Positions 58,707-64,000 of a stretch of DNA of 64,000 bases are shown here, in pieces; positions within the stretch are counted from its first letter, which is position 1, and each line of letters starts with the position of its first letter. The notes beneath the pieces were generated by a model, which saw only the letters and a list, made by a program, of their open reading frames with translations, searched no databases and was not told where the DNA came from. Location of the stretch: contig OZ251446.1 in assembly GCA_965242495.1 (NCBI GenBank), positions 62,001 through 126,000 on the forward strand, read 5' to 3'. The translations under genes and the position numbers were made by a program. This DNA comes from CBDESN01 sp965242495. Its GTDB lineage: Bacteria > Pseudomonadota > Alphaproteobacteria > MPNO01.

Positions 58707-59756
58707 TCACGACGCCGCGTCGATGGATCGGCTTCCGGCCAGGGCGGCGACCAGCCGGATGACCGAAATCGCTCCGACGATCTCGCCGGCCTCGTCCACC
58801 ACCGGAGCTTCTTCGTGCGGCGCCGTCGTCACCAGCGGGATGGCGTCCTTCAGGGCCATGGCGGCGGGAATGTCGGGCGGCCCCGACAGGCCTTCCCGCG
58901 CCGGCTCCATGATCGAGCCGACGCGGATCACCCGGCCGCGATTGATGTTCTGGGTGAATTCGGCAATGTAATCGTCGGCCGGCCGCAGGACGATCTCCTG
59001 GGAATCGCCGTTCTGGGCGATCTTGCCGTCATGCAGGATCGCGATCCGGTCGCCGATCTCGATGGCTTCGTCGAGATCGTGGGTGACGAACACGATGGTC
59101 TTCTTCAGTTCGAGCTGCAACTCCAGGAGAAGCGCCTGCATGTCCGCGCGGATGAGCGGGTCGAGCGCGCTGAACGCCTCGTCCATCAGCAGGATCTCGG
59201 CGTCGGTGCAGAGCGCGCGGGCGAGGCCCACCCGCTGCTGCATCCCGCCCGACAGGTGGTGCGGGTAGGAGTCCTCGTAGCCCTGGAGCCCCACCCGTTC
59301 GATCCACTGCCCGGCCCGCTCGGCGCGTTCCGCGCCCGGGACGCCCTGCATCTCCAGGCCGTAACCGACGTTCTCCCGCACGGTCCGGTGCGGGAACAAC
59401 GCGAACCGCTGGAAGACCATGCTGATCCGGTGCCGGCGGAGATGCTGGAGCGCCTTGTCGTCGAGGGCCAGCACGTCCTCTCCGTCGATCCGGACTTCGC
59501 CCTCGGTCGGCTCGATCAGCCGGTTGATGTGGCGGACGAGCGTCGATTTGCCGGACCCGCTGAGCCCCATGATGACCTGGATGCTCTGCGGCGGGACGTG
59601 CAGGCTGATGTCGCGCAGCCCCAGCACGTGGCCGTGCGACTCCAGCAGCTCCTGCTTCCCGACCCCGTCGCGCACCAGCGCCATCGCCGCTTCCGGGTCG
59701 TCGCCGAAGACCTTGCACAGCGCCCGGATCTCGATCTCCGCCGCCTGCGCGCCCAT
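58707..59756 (-). CDS. proV: Glycine betaine/proline ABC transporter ATPase
   Basis: 349 residues. Walker A GLSGSGKSTLVRHINRL, Q-loop MVFQRFALFPHRTV, signature LSGGMQQRVGLARAL, Walker B ILLMDEAFSALDPL, H-loop THDLDEA. The C-terminal 70 residues form a CBS-like module (PLVTTAPHEEAPVVDEAGEIVGAISV... region), the ionic-strength sensor in the family. ATG 59756 overlaps the proW stop by one base (TGATG). Confidence 0.93.
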   Translation of the reverse strand: MGAQAAEIEIRALCKVFGDDPEAAMALVRDGVGKQELLESHGHVLGLRDISLHVPPQSIQVIMGLSGSGKSTLVRHINRLIEPTEGEVRIDGEDVLALDDKALQHLRRHRISMVFQRFALFPHRTVRENVGYGLEMQGVPGAERAERAGQWIERVGLQGYEDSYPHHLSGGMQQRVGLARALCTDAEILLMDEAFSALDPLIRADMQALLLELQLELKKTIVFVTHDLDEAIEIGDRIAILHDGKIAQNGDSQEIVLRPADDYIAEFTQNINRGRVIRVGSIMEPAREGLSGPPDIPAAMALKDAIPLVTTAPHEEAPVVDEAGEIVGAISVIRLVAALAGSRSIDAAS

Positions 59757-60637
59757 CACGCCGACCTGTCGCGCTGTATGCGCCGGGCGTAGCTCTGCGT
59801 GATCCGGTCGAAGACGATGGCGAGCGCCACGACGGCCGCGCCGTTGAACAGGCCGAGCGCGAAATACTGGTTGGTGACCGCCTGGAGAACGGGCTGGCCC
59901 AGCCCCTTGACGCCGATCATCGAGGCGATGACCACCATCGACAGCGCCATCATGATGGTCTGGTTGACCCCGGCCATGATGTTGGGCAGGGCCAGCGGCA
60001 GCTGCACGCCCGCAAGCCGCCGCCAGGAACTCGCCCCGAACGCGTCGGCGGCCTCCAGCACTTCCCGGTCGACCAGCCGGATGCCGAGATTGGTGAGCCG
60101 GATGACCGGCGGCACCGCGTAGATGACCACCGCGATCAGCCCGGGTATCTTGCCGAGGCCGAACAGCATCACCACCGGGATCAGATAGACGAAGATCGGC
60201 ATCGTCTGCATGACGTCGAGCACCGGCGTCACCGCCGCCTGCACCCGGTCCGACCGCGACATGGCGATCCCGACGGGAATGCCGACCGCGACCGCGAGCA
60301 GCGTCGAGACCAGGATGATGGCGAGCGTGCGCATCGTGTCCTCCCACATGCCGAGGACGCCGATGCCGACGAAGACGGCGGCGGCGGCGGCCGGGAGGCG
60401 CAGGCTCCGGGTCGCGGCGAAGCACAACGCCGCGATCGCCCCGATCACCAGCCACCAGGGCGCGTCGAGGAGCAGCCGCTCGAACCGGATCAGGACCCAG
60501 AGCAGCGGGTCGAACAGACTCTCGATGGCGTCGCCGTATTGCCGCGAGAACGCCCGGTACCCCGCGTCAATGGATTTCTTGACGGCGCGGAGCGCCCCCT
60601 CGTCCAGGGTCGGAAAGCTCCGGATCCAGTCGGCCAC
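59756..60637 (-). CDS. proW: Glycine betaine/proline ABC transporter permease
   Basis: 293 residues, about six or seven membrane helices, with the coupling segment EAADAFGASSWRRLAGVQLP characteristic of OpuAB/ProW permeases. It carries the substrate across the inner membrane. It lies between the binding protein and ATPase genes; order proX-proW-proV. Confidence 0.92.
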   Translation of the reverse strand: MADWIRSFPTLDEGALRAVKKSIDAGYRAFSRQYGDAIESLFDPLLWVLIRFERLLLDAPWWLVIGAIAALCFAATRSLRLPAAAAAVFVGIGVLGMWEDTMRTLAIILVSTLLAVAVGIPVGIAMSRSDRVQAAVTPVLDVMQTMPIFVYLIPVVMLFGLGKIPGLIAVVIYAVPPVIRLTNLGIRLVDREVLEAADAFGASSWRRLAGVQLPLALPNIMAGVNQTIMMALSMVVIASMIGVKGLGQPVLQAVTNQYFALGLFNGAAVVALAIVFDRITQSYARRIQRDRSA

Positions 60638-60677
60638 GATTCATGCTCCTCCCCGCGCCCCTCGGCCGCCCGGGCCG

Positions 60678-61667
60678 TCAGAGGCCCGCCTTCACCTTCG
60701 CCCGGATCTCCGCCGGCGCCCAGGCGCTCCAGGCCGCCTCGTCGTTCTTGAGGAAACGCATCGCCGCCTCCCGCGCCGTCGCCTGGTTCTTGTCCTTCCA
60801 GGCCAGCAGCTCGTTGAGCGTCTCGTTCGACCACGAGACGCGCTGGACGAATCCGAACGCTTCCGGCGCCTGCTCGGCGAAGCGCGAGGTGACCACCGTA
60901 TAGACGACCGATTTCGGATACATGTTGGGCTTCGGATCGGCGCAGTCCTTGTTGGTGACGCAGGTCCAGGAATCGGAATCGTGCGTCATCCCGCCGAGTT
61001 TGACCATGGGATAACGGCCGAGGATCGCGGTCGGCGCCCAATAATACGTGAAGATCGGCTCCTGGCGCGCGAAGGCGCGCGCGATCGCTGCCGCCAGCCC
61101 TTCGCCGGACCCCGGGTTGAACAGCGTGAACCCGGCTTTCTTCACCCCGTAGGCGGTATACAGGTTCTGGTTGATGATCTGGCAGGCCCAGCCCGACGGG
61201 CAGGTGTAGAAGCGCCCCATGCCCGGCTCCTCCTTGTCGGGGAACAGGTCGGGCCGCTTCAGCACCGCCTGCAGCGTGGTCAGCTTCGGGTGCTTCTCGA
61301 CCACGTAGCGGGGCACCCACCAGCCTTCCTCGCCGCCGTCCGCCAGGATTTCGCCGGCGATCTTCAGCCGGCCCTCCGCCACCGCTCCTTCGATCACCTC
61401 TTTCGCCGAGTTGATCCAGATCTCGGGGGCGATATCGGGTTCGCCTTTTTCCGACATCGACGTGACGGTTGGCACCGTGTCGCCCGGCACCAGCTCGGAC
61501 GCGCAGCCATAGCCTTTCGACAGAACGACGTGCTCGACATGCGCCGCGATCGCCGCCGAGGCCCAGTTCATCTCGGCGATCGTCACCTTGCCGCACGCCG
61601 CCTCCGCTCCTCCCGCCGCGCCGAGAATCGTCAGCGCCGCGGCCGCTCCGGCCGATATTCTCATCAT
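60678..61667 (-). CDS. proX: Glycine betaine-type periplasmic binding protein
   Basis: 329 residues from ATG 61667 (GGAGAG upstream). Signal peptide MMRISAGAAAALTILGAAGG, cleaved near AEA-ACG, then an OpuAC domain (KVTIAEMNWASAAIAAHVEH, DIAPEIWINS, YTCPSGWACQIINQNLYTAY). Aromatic residues in the last motifs probably cage the quaternary ammonium group. The transcript would be the compatible-solute importer proXWV. Confidence 0.92.
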   Translation of the reverse strand: MMRISAGAAAALTILGAAGGAEAACGKVTIAEMNWASAAIAAHVEHVVLSKGYGCASELVPGDTVPTVTSMSEKGEPDIAPEIWINSAKEVIEGAVAEGRLKIAGEILADGGEEGWWVPRYVVEKHPKLTTLQAVLKRPDLFPDKEEPGMGRFYTCPSGWACQIINQNLYTAYGVKKAGFTLFNPGSGEGLAAAIARAFARQEPIFTYYWAPTAILGRYPMVKLGGMTHDSDSWTCVTNKDCADPKPNMYPKSVVYTVVTSRFAEQAPEAFGFVQRVSWSNETLNELLAWKDKNQATAREAAMRFLKNDEAAWSAWAPAEIRAKVKAGL

Positions 61668-61834
61668 CGCATCTCTCCCCGATTCACGCCGTCGCCGCCC
61701 ACGCCGGGCGGCGAACCCATGCGTCCATCGCATCCGATCCTAGCAGCCCGCCGGGAAGATGGCAAGATGTTGTCCGCCGCGCTGGGAGACCGTAGACTCC
61801 ATGCGCCGCAAACGCCGGGCCGGGGGAGGCCGCA

Positions 61835-63085
61835 ATGGAGATCCAAGCCGTCGAGTCGGATGCGCCGCAGCCGCTGGCCAACTACACGGAGGCGTATCGG
61901 GTGGGCGATCTGGTGTTCGCTGCGGGCCAGTTGCCGAGCGATTTTCGCACCGGGGTTCCGGCGGAGGCGCGGATCGACCCGGCGTTTCCGTATTACGGAT
62001 CGGACATCAAGCTGCGCACGCATTACGTGCTGCGGAACCTGGCGAAGACGTTCGAGGCGGCGGGAAGCTCGCTCGACCACGTGGTGAAGGCGCAGGTGTT
62101 CCTGGAGGATCTGGGTCAGTTCAGCGCGTTCGACGAGGTGTGGAAGGAGTATTTCCGGACGCCGCCGGCGCGGACGACGGTGGGGACGACGGGCCTGCTG
62201 GTGAAGGACGCGATGGTCGAGATCGACCTCATCGGCTACGTCCCCGGACGCACGGCCTGCACGGCGGTCAAGTCGGATGCGCCGCAGCCGCTGGCCAACT
62301 ACACGGAGGCGTATCGGGTGGGCGATCTGGTGTTCGCTGCGGGCCAGTTGCCGAGCGATTTTCGCACCGGGGTTCCGGCGGAGGCGCGGATCGACCCGGC
62401 GTTTCCGTATTACGGATCGGACATCAAGCTGCGCACGCATTACGTGCTGCGGAACCTGGCGAAGACGTTCGAGGCGGCGGGAAGCTCGCTCGACCACGTG
62501 GTGAAGGCGCAGGTGTTCCTGGAGGATCTGGGTCAGTTCAGCGCGTTCGACGAGGTGTGGAAGGAGTATTTCCGGACGCCGCCGGCGCGGACGACGGTGG
62601 GGACGACGGGCCTGCTGGTGAAGGACGCGATGGTCGAGATCGACCTCATCGGCTACGTCCCCGGACGCACGGCCTGCACGGCGGTCAAGTCGGATGCGCC
62701 GCAGCCGCTGGCCAACTACACGGAGGCGTATCGGGTGGGCGATCTGGTGTTCGCTGCGGGCCAGTTGCCGAGCGATTTTCGCACCGGGGTTCCGGCGGAG
62801 GCGCGGATCGACCCGGCGTTTCCGTATTACGGATCGGACATCAAGCTGCGCACGCATTACGTGCTGCGGAACCTGGCGAAGACGTTCGAGGCGGCGGGAA
62901 GCTCGCTCGACCACGTGGTGAAGGCGCAGGTGTTCCTGGAGGATCTGGGTCAGTTCAGCGCGTTCGACGAGGTGTGGAAGGAGTATTTCCGGACGCCGCC
63001 GGCGCGGACGACGGTGGGGACGACGGGCCTGCTGGTGAAGGACGCGATGGTCGAGATCGACCTCATCGGCGTCGTCCGGACGTAG
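61835..63085 (+). CDS. Three tandem RidA (YjgF/UK114) domains in one protein
   Basis: 416 residues: three RidA domains of 139 residues in line, starting near residues 10, 149 and 288. Each has LVFAAGQLPSDF, ARTTVGTTGLLVKDA with the conserved Arg, and EIDLIG. RidA enzymes hydrolyse reactive imines (2-aminoacrylate) and work as homotrimers, with active sites at subunit interfaces. A fused trimer would therefore be complete in one chain. The linker GYVPGRTACTAVKSDAPQPL joins domains. Copies look identical in DNA, so the fusion is recent or an assembly error. Confidence 0.9.
   Translation: MEIQAVESDAPQPLANYTEAYRVGDLVFAAGQLPSDFRTGVPAEARIDPAFPYYGSDIKLRTHYVLRNLAKTFEAAGSSLDHVVKAQVFLEDLGQFSAFDEVWKEYFRTPPARTTVGTTGLLVKDAMVEIDLIGYVPGRTACTAVKSDAPQPLANYTEAYRVGDLVFAAGQLPSDFRTGVPAEARIDPAFPYYGSDIKLRTHYVLRNLAKTFEAAGSSLDHVVKAQVFLEDLGQFSAFDEVWKEYFRTPPARTTVGTTGLLVKDAMVEIDLIGYVPGRTACTAVKSDAPQPLANYTEAYRVGDLVFAAGQLPSDFRTGVPAEARIDPAFPYYGSDIKLRTHYVLRNLAKTFEAAGSSLDHVVKAQVFLEDLGQFSAFDEVWKEYFRTPPARTTVGTTGLLVKDAMVEIDLIGVVRT
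61854..63069 (+). repeat. 417-bp tandem direct repeat, 2.9 copies
   Basis: Copies start at 61854, 62271 and 62688; I found no mismatch by eye. The third diverges at CTCATCGGC near 63069. The period of 139 codons keeps the frame, which is why the domains fuse. Confidence 0.95.
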
Positions 63086-63125
63086 CGGGCCGGACGCAGC
63101 GGACCGGACGCAACGGGAGAGCGGC

Positions 63126-63419
63126 ATGGCGAAGTTCCTGATCCTCGCGCGGCCCACGAAGCCGATCCCCGAAAAGGCGAACGTCGCCGGCGCGCGCGCG
63201 CAATGGCGGGCGCTCCGGGACGAGGGCAAGGCCGAGGTCTATGAGATCGTCGAGGACAACGGCGCCGGTTTCGTCGTGTTCCTGGACGTGGACGACCATG
63301 ACGAGCTGATGCGGATCCTGTTCCGCAACCCGCTCGGCAGCTGGGGCGAATACCAGGTGCTGCCGCTCGGCACCATCGAAGGCGAGACCGAAGCGATGAA
63401 GGCCGCCGGCATCATCTGA
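63126..63419 (+). CDS. Small ferredoxin-fold protein (1)
   Basis: 97 residues (MAKFLILARPTKPIPEKANV ... DHDELMRILFRNPLGSWGEY). The pattern resembles the muconolactone isomerase-like/YciI-like alpha+beta barrel families, but a function cannot be assigned. It is 40 bases after the RidA gene with GGGAGAG upstream, possibly cotranscribed. Confidence 0.6.
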   Translation: MAKFLILARPTKPIPEKANVAGARAQWRALRDEGKAEVYEIVEDNGAGFVVFLDVDDHDELMRILFRNPLGSWGEYQVLPLGTIEGETEAMKAAGII

Positions 63420-63444
63420 TCCGCCCCGCGACGGGAGACACCGA

Positions 63445-63699
63445 ATGGCGAAGTTCCTGATCCTCAACCACCCGCCGGCGCACCGCACCAAGGCGGCCCC
63501 CGTGGCCCAATGCGTCAACCATTTCGTCGATCTCAGCCGGAGCAATCGGGCTACGGTCTATCCGATCGCCGGCATGAAGGGGTATGCGACCCTGGTCGAC
63601 GTGGGCGACCACGACGAGCTCAAGGAGGTCGTCCGCGGCAACGCGATGGGCAATATCGAGGAATATCGGATCATCGCCCTCGCCGAGCTGCGGGATTGA
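63445..63699 (+). CDS. Small ferredoxin-fold protein (2), paralogue
   Basis: 84 residues, same plan as the preceding gene (MAKFLIL start, GDHDELKEVVRGNAMGNIEEY end). Both probably dimerise through beta sheets as in the superfamily. Ribosome site GGGAGA. Confidence 0.6.
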   Translation: MAKFLILNHPPAHRTKAAPVAQCVNHFVDLSRSNRATVYPIAGMKGYATLVDVGDHDELKEVVRGNAMGNIEEYRIIALAELRD

Positions 63700-63741
63700 C
63701 CCCGGGTCGCCCCGGGGTCGACCCGGCGGGTCCGTTCGCCA

Positions 63742-64000
63742 TGCTGCTCGCGTTCGAGGGGCGCGCGCCCCGCGTCGCCGCCTCCGCATTCGTCGCGCCC
63801 ACGGCGGTGCTGCTGGGCGACGTCGAGATCGCCCATGGCGTCAGCATCTGGTTCGGCGCGGTCCTGCGGGGCGACATCGGTCCCATCCGCGTCGGCGCCG
63901 ACTCCAACGTCCAGGACAACGTCGTCATCCATTCCGAAACCGGGACGGGGACCGTGCTCGCGGACCGCGTCACGGTCGGGCACGGCGCCGTTCTCCACGA
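63742..64000 (+). CDS. Gamma-carbonic anhydrase-like protein, 5' part
   Basis: 86 residues before the window edge. AFVAPTAVLLGDVEIAHGVS and IWFGAVLRGDIGPIRVGADS, then NVQDNVVIHSE, is the left-handed beta-helix of the gamma-carbonic anhydrase/YrdA family, including a likely metal-binding His. The 3' end is outside the window. Confidence 0.9.

Overview
The window looks like chromosome of a high-GC (about 70% by eye) alphaproteobacterium, probably Rhodospirillales-like. The evidence is the gene order tpiA-secG-pyrG-kdsA-eno-ftsB-pdhABC-lpd-lipA-ratA and pgpA-ispDF, a fused ispDF gene, a PdhB subunit with its own lipoyl domain, and the moaC-moeA-lexA block. No rRNA is present; one tRNA-Ser(GCU) is.

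Layout. (1) 1-5.8 kb: the 5' part of a large autotransporter gene (minus strand, cut by the window edge), a frameshifted DUF1640 gene, and a toxin-antitoxin remnant cut by an IS5-family remnant. (2) 5.8-12.4 kb: comEC converging on ppiD-moaC-moeA-lexA; the trp genes that often sit between ppiD and moaC in related genomes are absent. (3) 12.4-14.6 kb: no convincing gene, but dense dispersed repeats, hairpins and promoter-like sequences. (4) 14.6-30.5 kb: a compact core of glycolysis, CTP and KDO synthesis, the pyruvate dehydrogenase complex, lipoate synthesis and the MEP pathway. Many genes overlap by 1-4 bases.

(5) 30.5-53.2 kb: an accessory island. It holds a class II Fic protein, a small membrane-anchored protein between direct repeats, an ImmA/IrrE peptidase with an unknown partner, and a lower-GC three-gene operon (unknown basic protein, ParA-like ATPase, RelA/SpoT synthetase domain). 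These are followed by surface-glycan genes (a GT-C membrane protein, a GT2-DUF115 fusion and a GT2-FkbM-sulfotransferase fusion), an ImmA-like gene pair, an orphan antitoxin, a broken retropepsin gene and a Schlafen/AlbA_2-TPR protein. IS5 and IS1595 remnants and several repeat families lie between them. (6) 53.2-64 kb: core again, with gatCAB, two glutathione transferases, tRNA-Ser, a DUF1640 coiled-coil gene, a proVWX-type glycine betaine importer, a gene of three tandem RidA domains encoded by near-perfect 417-bp DNA repeats, two small paralogues and the start of a gamma-carbonic-anhydrase-like gene.

The best candidates for something undescribed are the ParA/RelA-SpoT operon at 36.3-38.6 kb, the covalent RidA trimer at 61.8-63.1 kb, the multidomain sulfotransferase fusion at 43.7-47.0 kb, and the dispersed promoter-leader repeat at about 12.96, 14.0, 49.6 and 50.45 kb. 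All calls come from reading the sequence; no database search was run.
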